From the NCBI RefSeq assembly GCF_011045195.1, contig NZ_CP049199.1:1116001-1180000 (forward strand): 64,000 nucleotides of DNA, in the 5' to 3' direction. This document shows positions 28,720 to 38,820 of the stretch, piece after piece. The stretch comes from Caulobacter soli (GTDB taxonomy: Bacteria > Pseudomonadota > Alphaproteobacteria > Caulobacterales > Caulobacteraceae). Each line of letters begins with the position of its first letter. Position 1 is the first letter of the stretch. A model generated the notes under the pieces. It searched no databases and had not been told where the DNA came from. It saw only the letters and a list, made by a program, of their open reading frames with translations. Both the position numbers and the translations under genes were made by a program.

Positions 28720-29658
28720 TTACGGCCGCTGGGCTTCGAGCGTGGCGGTGTAGCTGGCGCTCATGCCGTTGCCGGCCAGGGGCGTGGCGGGGCCTTGCTG
28801 GCCGCCGCCGGGTCCGCCCATGCCGGGCATGCCGCCCATGCCGGGACCGCCGGGGCCGCCCGGCGCGCCGCCGCCTTCGCCGCCGGGACGACGGCCGGTC
28901 TCGCCCGTCCGCACCACGGCGTTCATCCAGTACATGCCGGCTTCCGGAAAGGTCACCTTGAACGACCCGTCGGCGCCGGTCTTGACCTTGAAGTCGCCGG
29001 GCGTGGCGCGGTAGCGCGCGTTGCCGGGGGCGAAGGTCACTTCCAGGTCGGCGGCGGGCTTGCCGTCGAGCAGGAACTTGAAGGTCGCCGCCTCGCCCGA
29101 CACCACGTCGTTGGGGTGGGTCACGGGCACCAATTCCAGGCCCTTGCCGGTCGGCTTGAACACCGTGGTGGTCGGCGCGTCGCGGGTGACGAAGGTTTCG
29201 TTGCGGTTGAAGCTCTTGATGGTCTTCAGGTCGGCGGCGCCGGCCGGGACCTGCTTGGCGAAGTCTTCGGGCGTGCCGCGGAAGCGCTTGACCTCGCCGC
29301 CTTCGGTCCAACTGGCCATGATCGAGCTGGTGGCCGAACCGATCTTGTAGGTGCCCGGCTTGGTCAACTGGACGTCGAAGGTCGAGCGGTACTTGGCGGT
29401 GAGGCCGTTCTGGATCTTGTCGATCGCGCCGTCCGGCGCGGTGACGACCAGGGCGTCCAGGCGCATCGGGTTGTGGTCGGGATAGAACAGCTCGTTGGAG
29501 ACGGCCGCGTCGACCTCGACCCAGGCGCTGTCGCCCGACAGCACGGTGGCGGTCGGCAGCAGCCAGCCACGGTGGGCGCTGGCGGCGGTGGGCAGGACCA
29601 GGGCGGCCCCGAGGATCAGGGGACCGGCGACGGCGAGAAGGCGCTTCTTGAAGGTCAT
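28720..29658 (-). CDS. DUF4198 periplasmic protein
   Basis: This 312-residue exported protein has a signal peptide (about 1-28, cleavage after ASA, leaving HRGWLLP). DUF4198/CNA-B-like beta domains follow: ATVLSGDSAWVEVDAAVSNE, LTKPGTYKIGSATSS, VFKPTGKGLELVPVTHPNDV and FKFLLDGKPAADLEVTFAPG. The C-terminal region is a Gly/Pro/Met-rich linker (about 255-295) and a last strand. DUF4198 proteins often accompany TonB-dependent metal uptake genes. It follows the DUF2271 gene by 19 bp on the same strand. Confidence 0.85.
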   Translation of the reverse strand: MTFKKRLLAVAGPLILGAALVLPTAASAHRGWLLPTATVLSGDSAWVEVDAAVSNELFYPDHNPMRLDALVVTAPDGAIDKIQNGLTAKYRSTFDVQLTKPGTYKIGSATSSIMASWTEGGEVKRFRGTPEDFAKQVPAGAADLKTIKSFNRNETFVTRDAPTTTVFKPTGKGLELVPVTHPNDVVSGEAATFKFLLDGKPAADLEVTFAPGNARYRATPGDFKVKTGADGSFKVTFPEAGMYWMNAVVRTGETGRRPGGEGGGAPGGPGGPGMGGMPGMGGPGGGQQGPATPLAGNGMSASYTATLEAQRP

Positions 29659-29677
29659 GGCGTTTTTCTCTGTTGGC

Positions 29678-30211
29678 TTATTTGACGGCGACGGTGACGG
29701 CGCCGACTTCGGCCGTCCCCTTGACGGTGGCGGGCGCGCCCGGCTTGCCCCAGGTGAAGGGCACGCGCACGGCTTCCTGGCCGCCGACTTCGCGAGCGGC
29801 CTCGACCACCAGGTTGTACTGGCCGGGCTTGAGGTCCTTCAGCGCGCCCTGGGCGCCGCTGAACACCACTTTCTGCGGGCCCGGCGCGCGGGTGGCGCCG
29901 CTGATCCCATCAGCCGGGAAGCTCATGGTGCGGCCGGCCTTGCGCCACCACTGGCGCATGTCCTTCAGCCACTTCACGCCCTTGTCTTCCTTGGAATCGG
30001 AATCGTACCAGACGGCCAGGGTGCCGGCGGCGGTGGCGTCGGCCGGGTTCTCGATCCAGATCGAGACATAGGGCTTGTGATACTCGGCCACCGTCAGGCG
30101 CGGGACCTCGACCGTGACGTTGAGGTCGGCGGCCAGGGCCGGGGCGCCGCCAATAAGCGAAGAACCCGCGGCGGCGCCGGCGAAGGTCAGCAGGGAAAGG
30201 GAACGCTTCAT
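29678..30211 (-). CDS. DUF2271 periplasmic protein
   Basis: This 177-residue exported protein has a signal peptide (about 1-28, ending ALAA) followed by a DUF2271 domain: LNVTVEVPRLTVAEYHKPYV, WIENPADATAAGTLAVWYDS, KWLKDMRQWWRKAGR, DGISGATRAPGPQKVVF and GQYNLVVEAAREVGGQEAVR. The domain co-occurs with PepSY membrane proteins in iron-related clusters; its biochemical role is unknown. The start at 30211 has GAGG 9 bases upstream, 11 nt after the PepSY gene stop. Confidence 0.88.
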   Translation of the reverse strand: MKRSLSLLTFAGAAAGSSLIGGAPALAADLNVTVEVPRLTVAEYHKPYVSIWIENPADATAAGTLAVWYDSDSKEDKGVKWLKDMRQWWRKAGRTMSFPADGISGATRAPGPQKVVFSGAQGALKDLKPGQYNLVVEAAREVGGQEAVRVPFTWGKPGAPATVKGTAEVGAVTVAVK

Positions 30212-30222
30212 GACATGACGCC

Positions 30223-30852
30223 TCAAAGGTGGACGAAAAGGATGACGAGCAGCAGCGGGATCACCAGACCGCCGGCCACCAGGGGCCAGGTCAGGGGGCG
30301 GGCCCGGGCGTGGAATTGCAAGAGGATCAGGCCCGTGACCGCGAAGATCACGCAGGCGCCGGCGAAGATGTCGATGAACCAGCCCCAGGCCTTGCCCGCG
30401 TTGCGGCCCTTGTGCAGGTCGTTGAGCAGGCTGATCGCGCCGCGCGTGGTCTTCTCGTGCTCGACGGCGCCGGTCGCGCGGTCGATGCTGATCCAGGCGT
30501 CGCCGCCGGGACGGGCCAGGGCGACATAGACCTCTTCCTGCGACCACTCGCCCTCGCGGCGGGCGATGTCGGCGTCGACGGCCTTGTCCAGCCAGGTCTC
30601 GACCTGGATCGGCAGCGGCCGCTTGCCCTCGACCGGGCCCTTGGCCAGCTGCGCCAGCAGGTCGGCGGGCAGAGTGGCCTTGCGGTCGACGACCTTGGGC
30701 TTGGCCTCGATCTGGCCGGCGTGGTTCAGGGTGAAGCCGGTGACGGCGAAGCACAGCATGCCGATCAGGCTGATCGCGGCGCTGATCCAGTGCCACTGGT
30801 GCAGCTGCTTGAGCCAGAACGAACGGCTTTGCTGGGCGGGTGCGGTCTTCAC
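30223..30852 (-). CDS. PepSY-associated transmembrane protein
   Basis: This 209-residue membrane protein shows a first helix (HWISAAISLIGMLCFAVTGF) following KQLHQWHW, a periplasmic PepSY-like portion (ISIDRATGAVEHEKTTRGAI, SLLNDLHKGRNAGKAWGW) and two C-terminal helices. His residues on the helices (LHQWHW, LNDLHKG) may bind haem, as in PiuB-type ferric reductases. I choose GTG at 30852, preceded by a GGGGG-rich site, over an ATG at 31005 that would lie upstream of a Fur-box-like site. It is the first gene of the DUF2271/DUF4198/apbE/reductase set. Confidence 0.82.
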   Translation of the reverse strand: MKTAPAQQSRSFWLKQLHQWHWISAAISLIGMLCFAVTGFTLNHAGQIEAKPKVVDRKATLPADLLAQLAKGPVEGKRPLPIQVETWLDKAVDADIARREGEWSQEEVYVALARPGGDAWISIDRATGAVEHEKTTRGAISLLNDLHKGRNAGKAWGWFIDIFAGACVIFAVTGLILLQFHARARPLTWPLVAGGLVIPLLLVILFVHL

Positions 30853-30897
30853 GAAATCCGGGGGCGCTACAGGGGCAGGGCTGAGCTTCAGCCCATA

Positions 30898-30914
30898 TTG
30901 AGAACGACTTGCAA
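30898..30914 (-). promoter_or_regulatory. Fur-box-like site upstream of the PepSY gene
   Basis: TTGAGAACGACTTGCAA reads on the minus strand as TTGCAAGTCGTTCTCAA, an imperfect 7-3-7 inverted repeat close to the common TGCAAATnATTCTCAT form of Fur boxes. It lies 46 bp before the chosen start. The downstream genes resemble iron-reduction clusters, which supports the reading. Confidence 0.55.
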
Positions 30915-31072
30915 AAGCAAGCCTTCCCTGGAAAAGGCGCGCACGCGTCGCGGGCGAGCTACGGAACGGCAGCGCTTGCGGTTGCGAGCTGCGACGATAG
31001 CGCACGGCGACGCGCGCCTCGGGGATGGGTTAGATCGTGTTTACCAGTTGTTAAGCACGTCGGGGGCGAGCG

Positions 31073-31450
31073 TTGCAGAAGATCCTAGTCGCGGAGGACG
31101 ACATCCTCCTGGCCACCATCCACGAGATCACCCTCAGCGAGGCGGGTTTCGAGGTCCTGGTGTGCCGCGACGGCGAGCAGGCCCTGGAGGCCATGGACGC
31201 CTTCGATCCCGACCTGCTGATCACCGACTTCTCGATGCCGCGCATGAACGGCGGCGAGCTGATCAAGGCCACCCGCCGCCGCCGGGGCGCACGCACCGCC
31301 GTGCTGCTGGCCTCGGGCCGCGACGAGCACCTGCTGAAGGACGACGAGCGCGGCGACGCCCGCCTGGAAAAGCCGATCTCGCCGGCCCGCTTGTTGTGCG
31401 CGGTGCGGGCGTTGGAAGCGCGCTTCGACGGTGGGTGTCTGGCGGCTTAG
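31073..31450 (+). CDS. single-domain response regulator
   Basis: This 125-residue receiver domain has no output domain. Phosphoacceptor Asp52 is in LLITDFSMPRMNGGEL, the acidic pair is in VAEDD (residues 9-10), the switch Ser/Thr is in VLLASGRDE and Lys100 is in RLEKPISPARLL. The start is TTG at 31073 (LQKILVAEDD) with a GGGGGCGAG site upstream; no ATG precedes the conserved first strand. No cognate kinase is adjacent; the HWE kinase at 38821 is 7 kb away. It may act as a phosphate sink or shuttle, or through protein contact. Confidence 0.9.
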   Translation: MQKILVAEDDILLATIHEITLSEAGFEVLVCRDGEQALEAMDAFDPDLLITDFSMPRMNGGELIKATRRRRGARTAVLLASGRDEHLLKDDERGDARLEKPISPARLLCAVRALEARFDGGCLAA

Positions 31451-31463
31451 GCGCGACGGCTCT

Positions 31464-32387
31464 TCAGGGCTTGAAGGGTTTGGGGGCGACCAAGGGTCTT
31501 GGACGCAGCCAGCCGCCGTCGCCCAACCAATCGGCCAGCCGGTCGGGCCAGTGGAGGATCGACAGGCTTTCGGAATGGGCGGCGATGTTGAAGCCGTGGT
31601 CCATGTCCGCGAACATGTGCAGCTCCGCCGACACGCCGGCTTTGCGAAGTTGTTCATAGAGGGTCACGGCCGGCTCGGCGCAGCACGCATCCAGCGAGCC
31701 GGCGGCGATGAACGCCGGCGGGGCGCCGGCTGGGGCTTGAGCCGGGACGCCCAAAGGGCCGGGGTAGACCAGAACCTGGAAGTCGGGACGGGCGCTGACC
31801 GCGTCGAGCGGATCGGCCGAGGTCGGTCCGGGAGCCTGGGAATGGGGCGGCTCGGGGTTGTCGGCGACCAGCGAAACCAATTCTCCGCCGGCCGAAAAGC
31901 CCATCACGCCGATGCGGTGCGGGTCCACGCCATATTGCGCGGCGTTCGCCCGGACCCATCGGACCGCCCGGCGCAGGTCCGCGGCGGCGTCACGGTCGAT
32001 CGCGTAGGTCGATCCGGCCTCGCGCGCCAGGCGGTACTTCAGGACGAAGACGGTGACGCCGTAGCGATTGAGGGCCTTGGCCGGCCCGGAGCCCTCGTTG
32101 ACGAAGACCAGCATGCGATGGCCGCCGCCAGGCGCGATGATGATCGCCGCGCCATTGGCGTGGCGCGGGTCGGCGGGGAACACCGTCAGCGACGGGCTGT
32201 GGACATTGCGCACATAGGTGTTCTCCACGATCTCGGGCTCGCCGGCGCGCCCTTCCGCGCCGGGCGCGCCGCGAGGCCAGAGCGAAACCGTCGCCGGACC
32301 GCCGGCGATCGCCGATGGCGCGTCCGGCGACGGCGCCGACGGGGCGCTGATCAATAGCGCCATGAGGGCGACGGCGTGGACGAGCAT
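31464..32387 (-). CDS. alpha/beta hydrolase, exported esterase
   Basis: This 307-residue protein has an N-terminal signal peptide (about 1-22) and an alpha/beta-hydrolase fold: AIIIAPGGGHRMLVFVNEG (oxyanion), GVMGFSAGGELVSLVA (nucleophilic Ser), an Asp near AAGSLDACCAEPAVTLYEQL and the His in FADMDHGFNIAAHSE. It resembles acetyl-xylan or BD-FAE-type esterases and endo-xylanase-linked lipases. GGGAGG lies before the ATG. It converges on the response regulator. A role in deacetylating plant polysaccharide is inferred only from family and regional context. Confidence 0.82.
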   Translation of the reverse strand: MLVHAVALMALLISAPSAPSPDAPSAIAGGPATVSLWPRGAPGAEGRAGEPEIVENTYVRNVHSPSLTVFPADPRHANGAAIIIAPGGGHRMLVFVNEGSGPAKALNRYGVTVFVLKYRLAREAGSTYAIDRDAAADLRRAVRWVRANAAQYGVDPHRIGVMGFSAGGELVSLVADNPEPPHSQAPGPTSADPLDAVSARPDFQVLVYPGPLGVPAQAPAGAPPAFIAAGSLDACCAEPAVTLYEQLRKAGVSAELHMFADMDHGFNIAAHSESLSILHWPDRLADWLGDGGWLRPRPLVAPKPFKP

Positions 32388-32657
32388 GGAGAACCTCCCG
32401 AACCGCGCATGCGGCCTGGCTTCGCGTCCAGCCTCCAGATTTCAGCAGGCGTTCCAACCGCGACCATCGTCGAACGTCCGCCGCCGCCGCGTAACGCGGA
32501 TCACCCGAAGTCGCCGCCCGCCCGGCAAGCTCGCTCCAAAAACTCGATCAACCGTCCGTTCACCGCCACAGACAATCTCGACAAGCAGCGCTTTAGAGGA
32601 GAAGTATGCCGTCTTTCGTCGCGGGAGGATGCCCGCGCGTCGCATTGGGGTCGTTTC

Positions 32658-34592
32658 TTGAAAACGCTGTTCTTTACCGCCTCCGCCCTTGCCCTTTCCC
32701 TTAGCTTTGGGGGCGCATTTGCCCAGGAGCGCGTGCCGGTCCAGGCCCCGCCGACCCCGCCGATCGCCGCCGCCCAGGACGTGGCCTATCCGGGCGTGCT
32801 GAAGCTGTCGGTCGACACCACCGACCTGGACCGCAAGATCTTCCAGGTTCGCGAAACCATCCCGGTCGCCAAGTCCGGCCCGATGACCATCCTCTATCCG
32901 CAATGGGTTCCCGGCGGCCACTCGCCCCGTAACGACCTGGACAAGATGGCCGGTCTGGTGATCACCGCCGGCGGCAAGACCCTGCCGTGGACCCGCGACC
33001 CGGTCGCCGTTCACGCCTTCCACTTCGACGTGCCCGAAGGCGCGACCGAGATCCAGGTCAGCTTCCAGTTCCTGACCCCGGTGAAGCCCGACGTCGGCCG
33101 CACCCTGGTGACCGACGACATGCTGAACGTGCAGTGGCTGCAGCTGGGCTTCTATCCGGCCGGCTACTACACGCGCCGCATCCAGATCGAGCCCACCGTG
33201 AAGCTGCCGGAAGGCTGGGGCTTCGGCACCGCCCTGGAAAAGGCCTCGGCCAGCGGTTCGACCACCACCTTCAAGACCACGACCTTCGAGACCCTGGTCG
33301 ACTCGCCGATGTTCGCCGGCCGCTACTACAAGCAGGTCGACCTGGACCCCGGCGCGGCCACGCCGGTGCGCCTGAACATCGTCGCCGACAAGGCCGAGTT
33401 GCTGGACATCAAGCCGGAAGCCCTGCAGATCCACCGCAACCTGGTGCAGCAGGCCTACAAGCTGTACGGCTCGCACCACTACGACCACTACGACTTCCTG
33501 CTGGCCCTGAGCGACAAGCTGGGCGGCATCGGCCTGGAGCATCACCGCTCCAGCGAAAACAGCGTCGTGCCCAAGTACTTCACCGAATGGGACAAGAGCT
33601 TCGTCGGCCGCGACCTGCTGGCCCACGAATACACCCACTCGTGGAACGGCAAGTTCCGCCGCGCCGCCGACCTCTATACGCCCACACTGAACGAGCCGAT
33701 GCGCGACAGCCTGATGTGGGTCTATGAGGGCCAGACCCAGTACTGGGGCAACGTGCTGGCCGCCCGTTCGGGCCTGCAGACCAAGCAGCAGGGCCTGGAG
33801 TCCCTGGCCATGACCGCCGCGCTCTACGACACCCGCGCCGGCCGCAACTGGCGCAACGTGCTGGACACCACCAACGACCCGATCATCGCCAACCGCAAGC
33901 CGGCCTCGTGGACCAGCTGGCAGCGCAGCGAGGACTACTATTCGGAGGGCCAACTGGTCTGGCTCGACGCCGACACGCTGATCCGTGAGAAGACCGGCGG
34001 CAAGAAGTCGCTGGACGACTTCGCCAAGGCCTTCTTCGGCGTCGAGAACGGTTCGTACGTGGTGCTGACCTACGACTTCGACACCGTGGTCCAGACCCTG
34101 AACGGCGTGGTCCCCTATGACTGGGCGACCTTCCTGAAGACCCGCATCGAGGGCCTGTCCGAGCACGCCCCGCTGGATGGCCTGACCCGCGGCGGCTACA
34201 AGCTGGTCTATACCGACACCCCGACCGACTACTTCAAGGCGGCCGAGACCAAGGGCAAGATGGTCAATCTCAGCTACTCGCTGGGGATCACCGTCGGGGC
34301 CGGCGGCGTGCTGTCGGCGGTCAACTGGGACACCCCGGCCTTCAAGGCGGGCCTGACGGCCGGCGAGACCATCGTGGCGGTCAACGGCACGAGCTATGGC
34401 GACGACCTGATCAAGGACGCGGTCAAGGCCACGGCCAAGGCCGACGCGCCGGTCGTCGAACTGCTGATCAAGGACGGCGAGCGCTACCGGACGGTCAAGA
34501 TCGACTACCACGGCGGCCTGCGCTACCCGCGCCTGGAGCGCATCGAGGGCACGCCCGCGCGTCTGGACGACATCTATTCGCCGAAGAAGTAG
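32658..34592 (+). CDS. M61 family glycyl aminopeptidase with PDZ domain
   Basis: This 644-residue exported zinc peptidase has a signal peptide (LKTLFFTASALALSLSFGGAFAQ), an M61 N-terminal beta domain (about 55-225: MTILYPQWVPGGHSPRNDLD), a gluzincin catalytic domain with HEYTHSWNGK (His, Glu, His) and a downstream Glu in WVYEGQTQYWG, and a C-terminal PDZ domain (about 545-620: LGITVGAGGVLSAVNWDTPA, AGETIVAVNG). The start is TTG at 32658 with a GGGG site 8 bases upstream; the frame continues upstream but without signal-peptide features. A terminator follows. Confidence 0.9.
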   Translation: MKTLFFTASALALSLSFGGAFAQERVPVQAPPTPPIAAAQDVAYPGVLKLSVDTTDLDRKIFQVRETIPVAKSGPMTILYPQWVPGGHSPRNDLDKMAGLVITAGGKTLPWTRDPVAVHAFHFDVPEGATEIQVSFQFLTPVKPDVGRTLVTDDMLNVQWLQLGFYPAGYYTRRIQIEPTVKLPEGWGFGTALEKASASGSTTTFKTTTFETLVDSPMFAGRYYKQVDLDPGAATPVRLNIVADKAELLDIKPEALQIHRNLVQQAYKLYGSHHYDHYDFLLALSDKLGGIGLEHHRSSENSVVPKYFTEWDKSFVGRDLLAHEYTHSWNGKFRRAADLYTPTLNEPMRDSLMWVYEGQTQYWGNVLAARSGLQTKQQGLESLAMTAALYDTRAGRNWRNVLDTTNDPIIANRKPASWTSWQRSEDYYSEGQLVWLDADTLIREKTGGKKSLDDFAKAFFGVENGSYVVLTYDFDTVVQTLNGVVPYDWATFLKTRIEGLSEHAPLDGLTRGGYKLVYTDTPTDYFKAAETKGKMVNLSYSLGITVGAGGVLSAVNWDTPAFKAGLTAGETIVAVNGTSYGDDLIKDAVKATAKADAPVVELLIKDGERYRTVKIDYHGGLRYPRLERIEGTPARLDDIYSPKK

Positions 34593-34616
34593 GCGTCTGG
34601 TCGAACACCATCAGGA

Positions 34617-34646
34617 GGCCGTTGGCGGAGACGCCAGCGGCCTTTT
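34617..34646 (+). terminator. intrinsic terminator after the M61 peptidase gene
   Basis: Arms GGCCGTTGGCG and CGCCAGCGGCC (one G-U pair) enclose GAGA and are followed by TTTT. Confidence 0.8.
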
Positions 34647-34767
34647 GGCGGTCTCGATGTCGCCATAGGTTCATGGAAGACAGCCTAGCTTCCGGGCTCG
34701 GCGCGGGATAAACCTTCGGGCGTCCCTGTCGGGTGTCTTCCGCTCAAGATTGTACAGTGAGTCATCG

Positions 34768-35274
34768 ATGAAACTCGCCTCCGGCCTGGTCCTGGCCCTT
34801 TCCCTGCTGTCGAGCCCTGTCCTCGCGCAGGAGACGTCCGCGCCGCCGCAACTGTCGGCCGCCGTCGACACCAGCAAGACCCTGGCCGAGGGCCAGGCCT
34901 TCCTGGCCAAGAACGCCAAGGCGCCCGGCGTGGTCACCACGGCCTCGGGCCTGCAGTACAAGGTGACGACCTCGGGTCCCAAGACCGGCCCGTCGCCCAA
35001 GCTCGGCGACATCGTCAAGGTGCACTACGAGGGCAAGCTGCTGGACGGCACGGTGTTTGACAGCTCGTTCCAGCGCGGCCAGGCGGCGATCATGCCGGCC
35101 GACGGCCTGATCCCGGGCTGGCTGGAAGCCCTGCCGCTGATGCATGTCGGCGACGAATGGACCCTGTGGATCCCGGCCAACCTGGCCTACGGCGAACGCG
35201 ACTCCGGCCCGATCCCGGCCAACAGCGTGCTGGTGTTCCGCCTGCAGCTGATCGGCATGCTGGCGGTGGATTGA
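34768..35274 (+). CDS. FKBP-type peptidyl-prolyl isomerase, exported
   Basis: This 168-residue protein has a signal peptide (MKLASGLVLALSLLSSPVLAQ), a short FkpA-like N-terminal helix region (TLAEGQAFLAKNAKAPGVVT) and an FKBP domain (about 60-165): GLQYKVTTSGPKTGPSPKLG, VKVHYEGKLLDGTVFDSSF, LIPGWLEALPLMHVGDEWTL, IPANLAYGERDSGPIPANSV and LVFRLQLI. It assists folding of envelope proteins. The ATG at 34768 starts the signal peptide; the upstream in-frame ATG at 34750 is less likely. A family D palindromic repeat follows the gene. Confidence 0.93.
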   Translation: MKLASGLVLALSLLSSPVLAQETSAPPQLSAAVDTSKTLAEGQAFLAKNAKAPGVVTTASGLQYKVTTSGPKTGPSPKLGDIVKVHYEGKLLDGTVFDSSFQRGQAAIMPADGLIPGWLEALPLMHVGDEWTLWIPANLAYGERDSGPIPANSVLVFRLQLIGMLAVD

Positions 35275-35296
35275 TCTGAAGCGGGGAGGGGGCGAG

Positions 35297-35427
35297 CACT
35301 TGCCCCCTACGGACCGCTTCGCGGTCGTCTTCCCCCACAGGGGGAAGAGGTCGCGTATTCTCGGCCTCCGCCCGCTACGGGGGCGGACAGGCGGCGAAGC
35401 CGCCAGGTGGGGGCAAGTGGGTGAGCC
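35297..35427. repeat. large palindromic repeat, family D copy 1
   Basis: About 130 bp beginning CACTTGCCCCCTACGG and ending CAAGTGGGTGAGCC, with inner hairpins CCGCTTCGCGG, CCCCCACAGGGGG and GGCGGCGAAGCCGCC. It is nearly identical in layout to 55890-56010, and both abut a minus-strand stop codon (here rutA). Confidence 0.8.
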
Positions 35428-36492
<1,065 letters not shown>

Positions 36493-36547
36493 GGAATTAG
36501 TCCCTCCGACTAAGCTTGAATTTCTGTAGTGCGGGCTCCGGTTTCTT

Positions 36548-36634
36548 CCGTCTCCCCGGCGAAGGCCGGGGCCCAGGTGAAACCCACGAGCCGCTCTGGA
36601 TGAATCTGGATCCCGGCCTTCGCCGGGAAGACGG
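36548..36634. repeat. inverted-repeat element between rutD and rutA
   Basis: Two 28-nt arms (36548-36575 and 36607-36634), each containing CCGGCGAAGGCCGGG or its inverse, match as inverted repeats with three mismatches around a 31-nt spacer. The element resembles a short MITE/REP-type palindrome and lies inside the rut gene set. Confidence 0.75.
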
Positions 36635-36646
36635 GCGATGGGATGT

Positions 36647-37449
36647 TCACGCCCCCTCCAGGAAACTGACGACCGCCGTGTTGAACGCCTCCGCCGCCGT
36701 TACCGTGAAGCCGTGACCGCCCCAGGGCGCGATGTCGAGCGTGGCGTTGGGCAGGCGCTCGGCCAGGCGGCGCGAGCAGGCCAGGGGCACCAGCATGTCG
36801 TCGGCGCTGGCGCTGACCAGCACCGGGCACGTGATCGAGGGCAGGGCCTCGTCGATGTCAAAGTCGAGCAGGGCCTGGATGCGGGCGCGCATCACGTCCG
36901 GGTCCGGGAAGCCGTGGATGTGATGCACTTCCTCGGCCTCCAGCCGGGCGTTGTTGGCGCTCAGCCAGTCGGCCGGATACAGGAACAGCGGCTGGGCGTG
37001 CACATAGGCGGCGATGCCGGTGTTGTTCAGCAGGGCCAGGCGGGTGTCGAAGCAGCGCTTGATATGCGGATCGGGCCGCGACCAGCCGTTGACCACCACC
37101 AGCCGGTCGACGCGATCGGGATGGTCCTGCGCCAGGGCCAGGCCAGCGTTGCCGCCCGCCGCGTGACCGACCACGTGGGCCTTCTGGAGGCCGAGCGCGT
37201 CCATGACCTTGACCATGTCCTCGGCCATGTCGCTGACGCTGTAGGGACCGGAAGGCAGCTCGCGGACGCTACGGCCCGTGCCCCGGTGGTCGTACAGCAG
37301 CACCGGCCAGCGGGCGGTCAGGGCTTGCATCTGCGGCGCCCAGAAGGCGCCTGAACCGCCGAGGCCCGGCGACAAGAGCACGACGTCTCGGCCGGCTATA
37401 GGACCGCCATGCAGTTCGTAGTGAAGGCCGTCGACGGTTCCGCTCTGCA

Positions 37450-37450
<1 letters not shown>
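36647..37450 (-). CDS. rutD: putative aminoacrylate hydrolase RutD
   Basis: This 267-residue alpha/beta hydrolase accelerates aminoacrylate hydrolysis to malonic semialdehyde in the Rut pathway. It shows [47 protein letters not shown] (Ala where many hydrolases have Ser, as in RutD) and a His near [11 protein letters not shown]. The ATG at 37450 shares its A with the rutC stop (TGATG), so it is translationally coupled to rutC. Confidence 0.94.
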
Positions 37451-37839
<389 letters not shown>

Positions 37840-37869
37840 GTGGCGGTCTCCTGTGTTGTTGAGGCCCTG

Positions 37870-37971
37870 CGTCCTTCGAGGCCGCTACGCGGCGCCTCAG
37901 GATGAGGAATTCAGAAGGCTCAAATGGTCCTCATCCTGAGGTGTGAGGCGTAGCCGAGCCTCGAAGGACGC
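37870..37971. repeat. palindromic repeat, family C copy 2, between rutB and rutC
   Basis: Arms GCGTCCTTCGAGGC...CCTCAGGATGAGGA and TCCTCATCCTGAGG...GCCTCGAAGGACGC are near inverses with additional inner pairing. It fills most of the gap between two same-strand rut genes. Its CTCATCCTGAG core is shared with 21575-21609. Confidence 0.75.
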
Positions 37972-37981
37972 ACGGCGCTGA

Positions 37982-38680
37982 TCACGCCACGCCTTCCCGC
38001 TGCCCCACCGCGCCCTTGAAATCCGTCGTGTTCGACACCCAGCCAAAGAAGGTCTCGATGTTGTAGAGCGCGGCCTTCTGCACGAAGTCGGGACCGGCCT
38101 GGTGGGTGGCGTCCTCGAGCACCGTGCCGAAATATTCCAGGAAGAAGCCGTCGCGCAGGGTCGATTCCACACAGACGTTGGTGGCGATGCCGACGAACAC
38201 CAGGTGGCGGATGCCGCGCGAGCGCAGCACGCTGTCCAGCTGGGAATTGAAGAAGCCGCTGTAGCGCGTCTTGTGCAGCTGGATGTCGCCCGGCTGGGGT
38301 TTCAGGTCGTCGACCAGCTCGTAGTCCCACGTTCCGCGCGCCAGCAGCTTGCCCTGCAGTTCGGGCCGGGCGCGCATGGTCTTCAGGGCGTTGGACTTGT
38401 GCCAGTTGGGCGAGCCGGGGCCGCCGGCCTCGACATAGTCGCCGTCCCAGCCGTTCTGGAAATAGATCACCGGCATGCCCGCGCCGCGCGCCACGTCCAG
38501 CACGCCCTTGATCTTGTCGATCACCGCCGCCGCGCCGCTGATGTCGAAACCGGCCAGGTCCAGATAGCCGCCGGGCGAGGCGTAGGCGTTCTGCATGTCG
38601 ATGACGATCACGGCCGTCTTTTCGATCGGCAGGGCGATCGGCTCGGGCCGGGCCGGCAGCATCAGGGTGTCAGGGGTCAT
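37982..38680 (-). CDS. rutB: ureidoacrylate/peroxyureidoacrylate amidohydrolase RutB
   Basis: This 232-residue isochorismatase-fold amidohydrolase releases carbamate from the ring-opened uracil product. Catalytic elements are Asp in [16 protein letters not shown], Lys in [16 protein letters not shown] and Cys in [20 protein letters not shown]. RutB-typical segments [15 protein letters not shown] and [20 protein letters not shown] are present. The ATG at 38680 is preferred over an in-frame ATG at 38737 because the family starts near [11 protein letters not shown]. It is the first rut gene here. Confidence 0.95.
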   Translation of the reverse strand: MTPDTLMLPARPEPIALPIEKTAVIVIDMQNAYASPGGYLDLAGFDISGAAAVIDKIKGVLDVARGAGMPVIYFQNGWDGDYVEAGGPGSPNWHKSNALKTMRARPELQGKLLARGTWDYELVDDLKPQPGDIQLHKTRYSGFFNSQLDSVLRSRGIRHLVFVGIATNVCVESTLRDGFFLEYFGTVLEDATHQAGPDFVQKAALYNIETFFGWVSNTTDFKGAVGQREGVA

Positions 38681-38820
38681 CGCTCGTTCCCGTAGGGGTG
38701 AGCGACGCAGGTAAGACCATCGCGGAGCGGGGCGCAATCGATCGATGGTTTGCGAAACCCGGCCACGAGCCGATTACCCCATGGGGCGCCTAAGTCTTGG
38801 GCTAATTCAGAAACGACTTA

